Positions 1-6,898 of a DNA stretch of 11,102 nucleotides are shown here, one piece after another. A program made the translations under genes and the position numbers. Under the pieces are notes generated by a model that saw only the letters and a program-made list of their open reading frames with translations, ran no database searches and was not told where the DNA came from. Numbering within the stretch: the first letter of the stretch is position 1; each line of letters begins with the position of its first letter. The DNA lies in contig WAQR01000170.1 of NCBI GenBank assembly GCA_015520145.1, positions 1 to 11,102 on the forward strand. The letters are read 5' to 3'. Origin of the DNA: Candidatus Hydrothermarchaeota archaeon (lineage in GTDB: Archaea > Hydrothermarchaeota > Hydrothermarchaeia > Hydrothermarchaeales > WAQR01).

Positions 1-51
1 GAAAAACTGTACACCGGGGCACCTGAAAAAAAGACACATCTCATTGCATAG
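1..51 (+). CDS. Possible 3' end of an upstream gene (partial)
   Basis: The first reading frame is open from the window edge to a TAG at 49-51, giving a 16-residue tail (EKLYTGAPEKKTHLIA). The composition is plausible for a hydrophilic C-terminus and the AT-rich repeat region starts just after it, as expected at a gene boundary. It is too short to assign to any family, and an open stretch of 16 codons can occur by chance. Only the sequence to the left of the window would settle it. Confidence 0.3.
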   Translation, partial: EKLYTGAPEKKTHLIA

Positions 52-57
52 TCATGA

Positions 58-120
58 CACTACATTTAATCCACTACATTTAATCGTCCATCAGATTTAA
101 TAGATTAGATTTAATAGCCA
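58..120. repeat. Short tandem repeats, 14-bp period
   Basis: Two exact 14-bp copies of CACTACATTTAATC lie at 58-71 and 72-85. Two further 14-bp units beginning AGATTTAATAG lie at 93-106 and 107-120. All four carry the core ATTTAAT (64, 78, 95 and 109). The region is AT-rich and precedes the Sua5/YrdC gene. It could be multiple TATA-like or regulator sites, or simply slippage products. No function can be assigned. Confidence 0.75.
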
Positions 121-122
121 TG

Positions 123-145
123 AGTATCAATTACTTTATGATACT
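123..145. promoter_or_regulatory. Perfect inverted repeat, operator-like
   Basis: AGTATCA (123-129) and TGATACT (139-145) form a perfect 7-bp inverted repeat around a 9-bp AT-rich spacer. The spacer and right arm include ACTTTATGA (133-141), the best TATA-like sequence before the ATG at 173. The arm centres are 16 bp apart. A dimeric repressor bound here would cover the likely TATA box. Both the operator and the TATA assignment are inferred from position and symmetry only. Confidence 0.4.
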
Positions 146-172
146 GACAAAAATAGCGAAACGGCGGCAGAC

Positions 173-856
173 ATGTTTCATGTAACAGGCAAAAATATGG
201 AGATTCTAAAACTTGACCGCATAGACGGGATAGACGAAAAAGAGACAAGAGAGACAAAAAAGATAAAACGTGCAGCAGACGTTCTAAGATCTGGTGGGCT
301 TGTCATCTACCCCACAGACACGCTCTACGGTCTTGGGGCAAACGCCCTTGACAAAAACGCTGTGAAAAAGGTATTTGAAGTAAAAAACAGGCCGCCGGAC
401 ATGCCAATCCCTGTAGCAGTCAGCAGCATAGAGATGTTAAAAGAATATGCAGTCATGGGAGAAAATGATGTGGAATTTGCAAAGAGGTTCCTGCCAGGCG
501 CCCTCACTCTCATCTTGAAAAGAAAAAATCTCCCGGATATAATCTCACCAAACACAGATACGGTCGCTTTGAGGATACCTAAAAGTGACATAACCCTAAA
601 GCTTATCAAATATGCGGGCATACCCATAACCACCACCAGCGCAAACATCTCAGGAGAAAAACCGCCACTTACTGCCAGAGAGGCATACAGGGCATTGAAA
701 GACATAAAGGACATAGACATAATCCTCGACGGCGGTCCACTCAAGATGCGCGTACCGTCGACAATATTCGACCTAACACAACTGAAAATATTAAGAGAAG
801 GTCAGATTTCAAAAGACCTTCTAATAAAAGCAGGAAGGGAAATATATGGAAGATGA
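173..856 (+). CDS. L-threonylcarbamoyladenylate synthase, YrdC/Sua5 family
   Basis: This enzyme makes threonylcarbamoyl-AMP from threonine, bicarbonate and ATP, the first step of t6A formation at position 37 of ANN-decoding tRNAs, in the cytoplasm. The YrdC fold is clear: YPTDTLYGLGANA (46-58), the nucleotide/substrate region KNRPPDMP (71-78), FLPGALTLIL (106-115), ALRIP (132-136), TTSANISG (154-161) and PSTIFD...ILREG (195-210). At 227 residues it is a YrdC domain with a short N-terminal extension and lacks the extra C-terminal Sua5 domain. The start is uncertain: ATG 173 has no clear Shine-Dalgarno, and ATG 197 (MEILKLD...) would remove eight residues of no recognised conservation. The 3' end overlaps the methionine aminopeptidase start by 11 bp, so the two are very likely co-transcribed. 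Confidence 0.93.
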   Translation: MFHVTGKNMEILKLDRIDGIDEKETRETKKIKRAADVLRSGGLVIYPTDTLYGLGANALDKNAVKKVFEVKNRPPDMPIPVAVSSIEMLKEYAVMGENDVEFAKRFLPGALTLILKRKNLPDIISPNTDTVALRIPKSDITLKLIKYAGIPITTTSANISGEKPPLTAREAYRALKDIKDIDIILDGGPLKMRVPSTIFDLTQLKILREGQISKDLLIKAGREIYGR

Positions 857-1763
857 AGAAAGAGAAAAGCTTTTTGAAGCAGGAAAGATCGCAGCCAGGA
901 TAATGGAAGAAGGAATAGAAAAAATCGAGGAAGGGGCAAAGCTCCTGGACCTGGCAAATTTTGTTGAACGCGAGATTGAGGCCAGGGGAGCAAAACCGGC
1001 ATTCCCGGTAAATATCTCGGTTAACTATATAGCAGCACATTACTCGCCCCAGGCATGGGACGAATCGGTCTTCAAAAAAGGCGACCTGGTAAAACTTGAC
1101 ATAGGCGTTCATGTAGACGGTTATATCGCAGATATCGCCAGGTCAACGATAGTGGGAGGAGGTGGTTCGACTGAACAGAATGACCTAAATAAACTAATCG
1201 AAGCCTCAAAGAAGGCACTTGACAACGCAATCAAGGTCATAAAGCCTGGCATCAAGACAAACGAAGTAGGGGAAGTTATCGAAAATACAATCAAAAAAAT
1301 GGGATTCATGCCGATTAGCAATCTAACAGGACACAAGCTGGCGAGATGGAACCTCCACAGCGGGACGGTCATACCCAATATAAAAACAAGGCACGGGGAC
1401 ACCATCAACGAAGGTGACGTATATGCAATCGAGCCGTTTGCAACAGACGGTTTTGGCAGGGTCGTGGATGACCCCAACGCGATCATCTTCAGGTATCTCG
1501 AGGACAGACCGCTTCGCATGAAGGAAGCGAGAGACATCCTGAAATACGTCAGGGAGAATTACAAAACCCTTCCGTTTGCAGAGAGATGGATATCAGGACT
1601 TGTCCCGAGATTCAGATTGAACCATGCCCTACGCCAGCTTGCACATACAAAGGCAATTTACTCATATCACATATTAAAAGAGAAGAACAGGGGCATTGTA
1701 TCGCAGGCAGAACACACCGTAATCGTGACTGAAAGCGGGTGTGAGATAACTACTGTAGGGTAA
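846..1763 (+). CDS. map: Methionine aminopeptidase, type II (archaeal)
   Basis: It removes the initiator methionine from nascent proteins in the cytoplasm. The 305-residue length fits archaeal MetAP2 enzymes. The five metal ligands of the pita-bread fold can be aligned by motif with those of the Pyrococcus enzyme: D85 (KLDIGVH), D96 (GYIADIARS), H163 (LTGHKL), E196 (AIEPFAT) and E289 (QAEHTVIV). The substrate-side His is H65 (IAAHYSP), and H171 (NLHSG) is also conserved. The helical insert typical of type II enzymes falls around residues 215-275. AGGAAGGG upstream of ATG 846 serves as a ribosome site inside the end of the Sua5/YrdC gene, so translation is coupled. It ends 27 bp from the convergent propeller gene. 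Confidence 0.96.
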   Translation: MEDEEREKLFEAGKIAARIMEEGIEKIEEGAKLLDLANFVEREIEARGAKPAFPVNISVNYIAAHYSPQAWDESVFKKGDLVKLDIGVHVDGYIADIARSTIVGGGGSTEQNDLNKLIEASKKALDNAIKVIKPGIKTNEVGEVIENTIKKMGFMPISNLTGHKLARWNLHSGTVIPNIKTRHGDTINEGDVYAIEPFATDGFGRVVDDPNAIIFRYLEDRPLRMKEARDILKYVRENYKTLPFAERWISGLVPRFRLNHALRQLAHTKAIYSYHILKEKNRGIVSQAEHTVIVTESGCEITTVG

Positions 1764-1790
1764 AACACTCTTTGAGAGCAGTAAACCCAC

Positions 1791-4697
1791 TCACATAAAC
1801 GAGAACTTCAGCCTCTCAACAATCACGGGATCCTCCAGCATGTCCTCGACATAACTGCCCAGTATATCAGCGATTACAATCCCAAATGCCTTTTTGCGTC
1901 CCTTTAAATCCCCTGCCAGAAGATCTCTCGATATCCCCCACAATCTTGAAACAGGGATGACTGTCAATTCATTCATCCTGTCGGTTATAATATTATCCAC
2001 ACGAGATATCTTACTCTCAACAGATGCACGATTCATATCAGCGAAACGCCCGGGTTCATTAATCAGCTCGACTATATCAAGCTCTGTCCCGATATCCCCT
2101 GCATCACAATCCGCTTTTGGCAGCTCCACAGACGCCTTATATAAATCAATATTCCTCCAGTCCGTCATAACCTCACAGATATCAGTGCAGACCTCTTCAA
2201 CAATCTCAATTAAAGTATCCATAATACTGCTATACTCCCCTGCAGCAGTCGTAAAAAGTTCTGGAGAGTATGAAATATTTTCTGCAAACCTGATGATATT
2301 CTCTCCAACACCTCTGATATAGCCTGGCAGACATGCATCAAAATTAGATGCCCTGTTAAAACTGTCCAGGAGCTGTTTCCTGGTGTCCTGTAATCTCCTT
2401 TCCTGCCGTTCATCCAGTACAAGGCCCGGCCCAAGCCGAATCTCGAAATGGTTCTCACCCTCTTTTATATTCTGGACAAGCCTGCCTGGTTCGTAATGCT
2501 CCCTTTCCACAAATATCTCCTGCTCACCCGGCAAAATCCCTCTCAAAGTCGCAGTCCCGCCTTTATCAGTTTTATCCCCTATATCGTTTATACTCACAGT
2601 TACCCCGGCAACAGGTTTTCCGGTTTTTGCATTTATTACTCTCACCACCACCTCTGCTCCTGCTACTCCCCTTATTCCCCTTATCACAGGTGCTCCTGTA
2701 GCTGCGGCAGTTGTAGCACTCATATCCCCTTCCCCAAGCCCTGCTTTTTCCAGCCTTGCCAGCCTTTCAGCAGCAGCTTTAGGTGTTTTATGGCCTTTTA
2801 GGATACCACTACTTTGAACATCCTTATCCCCTGGTCTCCCTGTACCGATATCTTTTACCCCAGGTTTTGACAGGTGCGGCAGGAGCGGTTTTGGCCGACC
2901 ACCAGGTTCTCCCCTTGATTTCCAGGATCTATAGAAGAGTAAACAAACCAGAGCCACCAGGACGATTACCACAGACCCGAATATGGTATATCTCCTTCCA
3001 GGCAGTCCCGGTACAGGGGAGACCCCACCATCCTTCCCATAGAATATGATACTCCTGTCTTTAACTACTGCGGTATATCTCCCATCAGGAGAACTCGAAA
3101 TCGTGCTCATACCCTCTAATAGAAATCTCCAGGCAAGCTGTCCGTTCTCTGAAAGCAGGAAAACCGTATTGCCAGATGCACCGATTACCCCGCTGGAAAC
3201 CATCTTCAGATTCATCATGTGTTCCTGGGTGTAGTTCCAGACAAGCCCCCCTGACACATTGAGGTACTCCACACTATTCCCAGAAACAACTGCAACATGC
3301 TTCCCATCTGACGAAATAGACACACTTTTAATTCCATCTGCATCGGCAGTCTTATACGACCACAGAAGAGACCCGTTGTCACTCAGGTAATACAGGGTAT
3401 CCCCAGCACCAAACGCTACACGCCTCCCATCTGACGAAACAGACACACCTCTAACTCCGCCTGCACCAGGGATCTTATACGACCACAGAAGAGACCCGTT
3501 GTCACTCAGGTAATACAGGGCATCCCCAGCACCAAACGCTACACGCCTCCCATCTGACGAAACAGACACACCTCTAACTCCGCCTGCACCAGGGATCTTA
3601 TACGACCACAAAAGAGACCCGTTCCCGCTCAGGTAATACAGGGTATTTCCACCTCCAAAGACAACACGCTTCCCATCTGAGGAGATCGAAACCGAATTTA
3701 TTCCAACAGAGGTTTTATTCTCATACATCACAACACCTGTCCTGTCCAGGATATATATCCCCCCTGTATCCAAACCAACTGCTATCCTGCCGTCCTTTGA
3801 TATATCGCTCCCGGTCACTTTGCCAGGAAATTCAACTGACCAGAGAATGGACGGAACATCTCCGAATATCAGCGACCTGTTTACCAGTTTTATCTTCATC
3901 TCATCTAGGACAATAGTTCCACCATGACCTACAGCACTTACAGTTATTGTATGTATGCCCTCGGTTTCATTTACGGTATCCCAGGTATAGGGTACTGAAT
4001 CTGACAGCTTTACTCCATCGACTTTAACTGTAAAGTTACTGACGCGCATGTCGGCACTGGCATCGATTATTACTCCTGTACCAAGCCCTGCCTCTGCTAT
4101 CCCGTCTGGCGAGGTCGTCTTCGGGCTTGTGATCTCGAGCTGGGGCAGCCAGGTGGTATCGTTAACCTTGGGTCTTGTGACATTTATACTCCCTTCTGCT
4201 ATGAGTACGTGGCACTCTCCAGCCTCGCTGCACTGGTTAGAAGAACACAGATTTGACGCATCAAAATCAGATGCAAACTCTTTATCATATGAAAATATGA
4301 CCCTTAACCTGTATTTACCTTCAGTGTCAGGCGCCTTAAAAGATACTGGATAACTGGAGCTTAGAGGTGCATCCCCCTTGATTCCCGAATATATCCTTGC
4401 AATCTCGTCGTCCTGCCAGCTCCCATATACATTGATATTTACAATACAATCAGGACATGTTTTCCCCCACCCCCAGCTTACAAGTACCTGTGTATCCTCA
4501 CCCGGGCGGACAGTGACCTTATCCTGAACCCCGTTCTTTCTGGTATCCATATCAAGGCTGTTAAATATCAGATTGTTATTTGCGAAATTGAAGTTAGGAG
4601 TGAGAAAATGGGTATATTTCGGACACGACGCAGCAAAAACAGAAGGAATCATAACTACAGCTACCAGGACAATCAACCATTGCGTCGCTTTCATCAT
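1791..4697 (-). CDS. Secreted/membrane protein: Ig-like domain, seven-blade propeller, TM, carboxypeptidase-regulatory-like domain
   Basis: Function is unknown, but the layout is readable. Residues 1-23 are a signal peptide (hydrophobic 8-22). An N-terminal region of about 25-175 has six Cys, including CPDC (81-84) and a cluster at 151/156/162. An Ig-like beta domain spans about 186-275. A beta-propeller spans about 283-556, with seven repeats of about 40 residues ending SDGxxVAxGxGxxLYYLSxNGSLLW, WD40/PQQ-like. One membrane segment (571-589) is followed by the basic RSWKSR. A Gly/Pro/Lys-rich linker leads to a carboxypeptidase-regulatory-like beta domain (about 681-757; INAKTGKPVAGVTVSI, DKGGTATLRGI) and a helical C-terminal domain (about 760-968). 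This predicts the propeller outside and the last two domains in the cytoplasm. AGGTC-type pairing (GAGGT on the - strand, 4705-4701) sits 3 nt from ATG 4697 and 6 nt from ATG 4694, so the second Met may be the true start. Possible roles are surface sensor or envelope scaffold; neither is shown. Confidence 0.85.
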   Translation of the reverse strand: MMKATQWLIVLVAVVMIPSVFAASCPKYTHFLTPNFNFANNNLIFNSLDMDTRKNGVQDKVTVRPGEDTQVLVSWGWGKTCPDCIVNINVYGSWQDDEIARIYSGIKGDAPLSSSYPVSFKAPDTEGKYRLRVIFSYDKEFASDFDASNLCSSNQCSEAGECHVLIAEGSINVTRPKVNDTTWLPQLEITSPKTTSPDGIAEAGLGTGVIIDASADMRVSNFTVKVDGVKLSDSVPYTWDTVNETEGIHTITVSAVGHGGTIVLDEMKIKLVNRSLIFGDVPSILWSVEFPGKVTGSDISKDGRIAVGLDTGGIYILDRTGVVMYENKTSVGINSVSISSDGKRVVFGGGNTLYYLSGNGSLLWSYKIPGAGGVRGVSVSSDGRRVAFGAGDALYYLSDNGSLLWSYKIPGAGGVRGVSVSSDGRRVAFGAGDTLYYLSDNGSLLWSYKTADADGIKSVSISSDGKHVAVVSGNSVEYLNVSGGLVWNYTQEHMMNLKMVSSGVIGASGNTVFLLSENGQLAWRFLLEGMSTISSSPDGRYTAVVKDRSIIFYGKDGGVSPVPGLPGRRYTIFGSVVIVLVALVCLLFYRSWKSRGEPGGRPKPLLPHLSKPGVKDIGTGRPGDKDVQSSGILKGHKTPKAAAERLARLEKAGLGEGDMSATTAAATGAPVIRGIRGVAGAEVVVRVINAKTGKPVAGVTVSINDIGDKTDKGGTATLRGILPGEQEIFVEREHYEPGRLVQNIKEGENHFEIRLGPGLVLDERQERRLQDTRKQLLDSFNRASNFDACLPGYIRGVGENIIRFAENISYSPELFTTAAGEYSSIMDTLIEIVEEVCTDICEVMTDWRNIDLYKASVELPKADCDAGDIGTELDIVELINEPGRFADMNRASVESKISRVDNIITDRMNELTVIPVSRLWGISRDLLAGDLKGRKKAFGIVIADILGSYVEDMLEDPVIVERLKFSFM
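3351..3596 (-). repeat. Two nearly identical 123-bp tandem copies (propeller blades)
   Basis: Copies 3351-3473 and 3474-3596 match at 122 of 123 positions; the only difference is T at 3398 versus C at 3521. A third, diverged copy begins at 3597, closely similar to about 3623. Each copy is exactly 41 codons, so it adds one propeller blade in frame (residues 365-446). The one difference changes Ala393 to Thr434. The other blades are far more diverged, so this duplication is recent or kept identical by gene conversion. Confidence 0.95.
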
Positions 4698-4700
4698 CAG

Positions 4701-4705
4701 ACCTC
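4701..4705 (-). promoter_or_regulatory. Ribosome binding site of the propeller gene
   Basis: GAGGT on the - strand is placed 3 nt from ATG 4697 and 6 nt from ATG 4694. The usual spacing favours the second ATG, which would shorten the protein by one residue. Confidence 0.5.
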
Positions 4706-4755
4706 ATAAAAGCTCAAAAACCCAAATACTCTATCGAATTGCTCCATCAAAGCCA

Positions 4756-4786
4756 AGTTGGACTTATCCAATTTAAAAACCTTTCT
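4756..4786 (-). promoter_or_regulatory. Promoter of the propeller gene with shared 31-bp module
   Basis: Read on the - strand, the site is AGAAAGG (BRE-like), TTTTTAAA (TATA-like), then TTG, 8 nt, CAACT. Transcription would be expected near 4750, leaving a leader of about 50 nt before the start. The region also holds an 8-bp inverted repeat (4755-4762 with 4767-4774, one G-T pair). The same AGAAAGGTTTTTAA-R-TTG-N8-CAACT arrangement stands in front of riboflavin synthase at 6899-6929. Confidence 0.6.
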
Positions 4787-4802
4787 GTTTGCTTTCTGTT
4801 CT
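4781..4802. repeat. 11-bp tandem repeat
   Basis: CTTTCTGTTTG (4781-4791) is followed by CTTTCTGTTCT (4792-4802), matching in the first nine positions. It lies in the 161-bp gap between the propeller and HPS-RraA genes, touching the upstream edge of the propeller promoter. CGTGTC is also doubled shortly after it. Confidence 0.5.
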
Positions 4803-4858
4803 CTATGTCCCTGCCGTGTCCGTGTCATTTCCCTGGCTCATGTCCTATGCTCCTGTCC

Positions 4859-6139
4859 TTATAGCCCGAATATCTCTGAGAGGGTCTTGCCCTTTTTTAT
4901 TTCATCTTTATACCGCTTCTCTTTCTTAGATACCTCGATTGCCTTTTGAAGGATATCGTATGCCCTATCTCTCGGCACGACAACCACACCTGAGCTGTCT
5001 GCTACTATTATATCTCCAGGATTTACCGGCACTCCGCAGCAGGTAATACTTTCGTTCAGACTCCCGTGACCGTGCGGTTCACCGGCGTTCGGTCCTGTGT
5101 GCCTTGCCCACAGCGGGAACTTCAGCCTGCTAATATTATCCACATCTCTTGCTGCCCCGTCTATTATGACTCCTTTTATTCCGTTTTTCATTGCACTCAA
5201 TGTTGCAAGCTCCCCCCAGACAGCGACATCTGACCCCTGTGCATCTGTCACGATGATATCCCCATTTTCTGCAAGATCAACTGCCTTTACCACCTTGCCC
5301 CAGTCACCTCCAAGGGTCTTGACTGTAAACGCCCTGCCAGCAATCCTCACATTCCCTGAGACCTGCCTGATCCCTTTCATCGCACCGAACCGTTTCATTG
5401 CATCTGAGATAAACGAGGTCGGCAGCTTCTCGAATTTCTTTATCACCTCCTCATAGCTTAAAACCCTTTCTTTTCTCTCTTTAAAATCTTCTTTAAATGT
5501 CTCAATACCGATAGCCCTGCACAGCTGTCTTACCGTATTTGTCACGTCCTTTGCCTTTGTTATCGCCCGACCGACAATGAAGATTTCAACTCCCGCCTCC
5601 TTCACGTATCTCGCGGTATCGACAGTTATGCCCCCTGCCGCGGCTATCGGTATGTTCAATTTGAGATCTTTTATTTCCTTTAGCGAGGCATCGACCCTCT
5701 CAAGCTTGACCTTCTGGATATCCACGGGTGTATGGATCATTATATAATCTACACCGAGTCTTTCAAGTTCATCTGCCCGTTTTTTCTTATCCTTGACCCC
5801 GATTAGGTCAGCCATTATTTTGATGCCGTGTGCCCTTGCGTTGTTAACCGCCCTTTTTATCGTGAAATCGTCAGCAAGCCCGAGGATACATACCACATCC
5901 GCCCCGTTTTTCGCAGCGATTTCGATTTCAACATCTCCCGTGTCAATCGTCTTCATGTCAGCAACAATTGTCTGGTCTGGAAATGCCGAGCTTATCTTCT
6001 TAATCGCGAGAACTCCATGGTTTTTTATCAGTGGTGTCCCTACCTCGAGCCAGTCGGCTCCCCCTTTGACGGCTTCTTCTGAAATCGTCAGTGCATCTTC
6101 TATTGAAAGCAGATCCAGTGCAACCTGAAGTGATGGCAT
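4859..6139 (-). CDS. Fused 3-hexulose-6-phosphate synthase / RraA-like (HMG aldolase family) protein
   Basis: The N-terminal domain (1-210) is hexulose-6-phosphate synthase of the OMP decarboxylase/KGPDC fold. It shows LEVGTPLI (31-38), the catalytic DMKTID (61-66, with D61, K63 and D66), IHTPVD (135-140), the phosphate-binding AAGGIT (167-172) and VGRAI (189-193). In archaea this enzyme makes ribulose 5-phosphate from hexulose 6-phosphate, releasing formaldehyde, or fixes formaldehyde in reverse. The C-terminal domain (about 228-426) is RraA/HMG-CHA-aldolase-like: WGELATLSA (308-316), DGAARDVD (327-334) with the R331-D332 pair, and NPGDIIVADSSGVVVVP (373-389). Such bifunctional proteins are known in methanogens and Archaeoglobus; the role of the RraA half is unresolved. 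The start is firm, since MPSLQVALDLL begins strand 1. It lies 24 bp downstream of tRNA-Val, with AGGTG in the leader. Confidence 0.93.
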   Translation of the reverse strand: MPSLQVALDLLSIEDALTISEEAVKGGADWLEVGTPLIKNHGVLAIKKISSAFPDQTIVADMKTIDTGDVEIEIAAKNGADVVCILGLADDFTIKRAVNNARAHGIKIMADLIGVKDKKKRADELERLGVDYIMIHTPVDIQKVKLERVDASLKEIKDLKLNIPIAAAGGITVDTARYVKEAGVEIFIVGRAITKAKDVTNTVRQLCRAIGIETFKEDFKERKERVLSYEEVIKKFEKLPTSFISDAMKRFGAMKGIRQVSGNVRIAGRAFTVKTLGGDWGKVVKAVDLAENGDIIVTDAQGSDVAVWGELATLSAMKNGIKGVIIDGAARDVDNISRLKFPLWARHTGPNAGEPHGHGSLNESITCCGVPVNPGDIIVADSSGVVVVPRDRAYDILQKAIEVSKKEKRYKDEIKKGKTLSEIFGL

Positions 6140-6163
6140 ATCCTATAGACACCTGCATAAAAG

Positions 6164-6236
6164 TGGGCCCGCTGAGATTTGAACTCAGGACCTCCTCCGT
6201 GTCAGGGAGACGTCATAACCACTAGACCACGGGCCC
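6164..6236 (-). tRNA. tRNA-Val (anticodon GAC)
   Basis: A complete 73-nt cloverleaf folds by eye: acceptor GGGCCCG/CGGGCCC, D arm GUC-10-GAC, anticodon stem UCUCC/GGAGG with loop CUGACAC (anticodon GAC), T stem CUGAG/CUCAG with loop UUCAAAU, and discriminator A at 6164. CCA is not encoded, as is common in archaea. A CTTTTA run follows directly and may give partial termination. The HPS-RraA start codon is only 24 bp further on. Confidence 0.97.
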
Positions 6237-6260
6237 TTTGATGCGAGGAATGTTCGCTAG

Positions 6261-6270
6261 GAATATTCAA
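6261..6270 (-). promoter_or_regulatory. TATA-like box of tRNA-Val
   Basis: TTGAATATTC on the - strand spans about -34 to -25 from the tRNA 5' end, the position expected for an archaeal TATA box. The match to consensus is moderate. It falls partly within a 14-bp tandem repeat. Confidence 0.4.
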
Positions 6271-6295
6271 TGGTATCTGTCCAATGATATCTATC
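6268..6295. repeat. 14-bp tandem repeat
   Basis: CAATGGTATCTGTC (6268-6281) and CAATGATATCTATC (6282-6295) match at 12 of 14 positions. The pair fills the space between the lipoprotein stop codon (6295-6297) and the tRNA-Val promoter. Confidence 0.7.
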
Positions 6296-6699
6296 TAGAG
6301 TAATCCGCGTTTCTCGACGACCTGGAGTTTTGCACGATCTATGACAACGTCACCGCCCATTGTTTTTGTCTGGACATCAATGATGTACTCTCCTGGCACA
6401 GCATCATAGGTCATGCTTGCAGTGAATGTGATCGTTCTACTCTCTCCGGGTTTTAAGGTAAATGTTGTTTGATTCGGATAGGCTATAAAAAGCCCTTCAG
6501 TTTTAACAACATCGGCAGTTATTGTTTCCTGGGAAGTTCCGATATTGGTAACCGTTGCCTCTACATTTATTGGTTCTGGCCTTTCCAGACTTACCTTGCT
6601 TGGTACAACCTGGCTCTCCAGTTTAATTGTGCGCTGGGTGCTTGTGATACAGCCAGAAATAAATAGTAATAACACTATCAAGAATATCCACAATCTCAT
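6295..6699 (-). CDS. Small lipoprotein with one Ig-like (NEW3/CARDB-type) domain
   Basis: From ATG 6699 the product is 134 residues, starting MRLWIFLIVLLLFISGC: a short hydrophobic signal and a lipobox ISGC with C17 as the likely lipidated Cys. The rest is a single beta-sandwich of the kind found in archaeal cell-surface proteins (VNVEATVTNIGTSQ-like pattern, LKPGESRTITFTASM, VPGEYIIDVQT). It resembles NEW3/CARDB adhesion-type domains, which have no catalytic role. The start was chosen because GAGG at 6710-6707 lies 7 nt before it; the upstream ATG 6705 and TTG 6732 are less well placed and would put charged residues before the signal peptide. It appears monocistronic, with its own TATA at 6731-6743. 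The partner or ligand is unknown. Confidence 0.75.
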   Translation of the reverse strand: MRLWIFLIVLLLFISGCITSTQRTIKLESQVVPSKVSLERPEPINVEATVTNIGTSQETITADVVKTEGLFIAYPNQTTFTLKPGESRTITFTASMTYDAVPGEYIIDVQTKTMGGDVVIDRAKLQVVEKRGLL

Positions 6700-6706
6700 G
6701 ACCATT

Positions 6707-6710
6707 CCTC
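6707..6710 (-). promoter_or_regulatory. Ribosome binding site of the small lipoprotein
   Basis: GAGG on the - strand is 7 nt before ATG 6699 and only 1 nt before ATG 6705, which decides the start in favour of 6699. Confidence 0.55.
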
Positions 6711-6730
6711 TAAACTTACGTATATGGGTC

Positions 6731-6743
6731 AAAATAATATAAC
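6731..6743 (-). promoter_or_regulatory. TATA box of the small lipoprotein
   Basis: GTTATATTATTTT on the - strand is a good archaeal TATA element. Initiation about 25 nt downstream (near 6711) would leave a leader of about 12 nt that just includes the GAGG site. Confidence 0.55.
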
Positions 6744-6851
6744 TCTTACGGTTAAGGCAGTATCTCCGATGAAATTCGGGTAATTCCTGTTATCGTTCCC
6801 ACGCCTTGACCCCATGGGACGCTCCAAGACATCTTCCTGTCGTTGGCCTCC

Positions 6852-6884
6852 TACCTCCTCATTACCTCTTCATTACCTCCTCAT
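6852..6884. repeat. 11-bp tandem repeat, three copies
   Basis: TACCTCCTCAT (6852-6862), TACCTCTTCAT (6863-6873) and TACCTCCTCAT (6874-6884) form a pyrimidine-rich array in the divergent gap between the lipoprotein and riboflavin synthase. It ends 15 bp before the shared promoter module. The middle copy differs at one position. Confidence 0.85.
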
Positions 6885-6898
6885 TCTCTTCCCTCGAT

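Noticed and set aside
1768..1778. CTCT-TTG-AGAG inverted repeat between the convergent MetAP and propeller genes, as a terminator
   Set aside because: The stem is 4 bp with a 3-nt loop and there is no T-run on either side; too weak to call.
2448..3234. Several open frames on the + strand opposite the propeller gene
   Set aside because: They are Ser/Pro/Cys-rich or low-complexity products of the antisense strand of a gene with clear domains, and lack ribosome sites or recognisable motifs.
3351..3640. CRISPR-like array, because of regular direct repeats
   Set aside because: The repeats are contiguous 123-bp coding units without spacers and translate as propeller blades.
6732..6732. TTG at 6732 as start of the small lipoprotein
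   Set aside because: It would add charged residues before the signal peptide and lies at the TATA box; ATG 6699 has a GAGG at good spacing.
6852..6884. CCTCCTC repeats as multiple anti-Shine-Dalgarno sites or a small RNA
   Set aside because: On the - strand these read as AGGAGG-like ribosome sites, but no suitable start codon with a real frame follows at the right distance; treated as a simple tandem repeat.
6700..6898. Riboswitch (FMN-type) upstream of riboflavin synthase
   Set aside because: No conserved FMN-element sequence or multi-helix pattern is visible, and the likely promoter is only about 30 bp before the ATG, leaving no leader for one.
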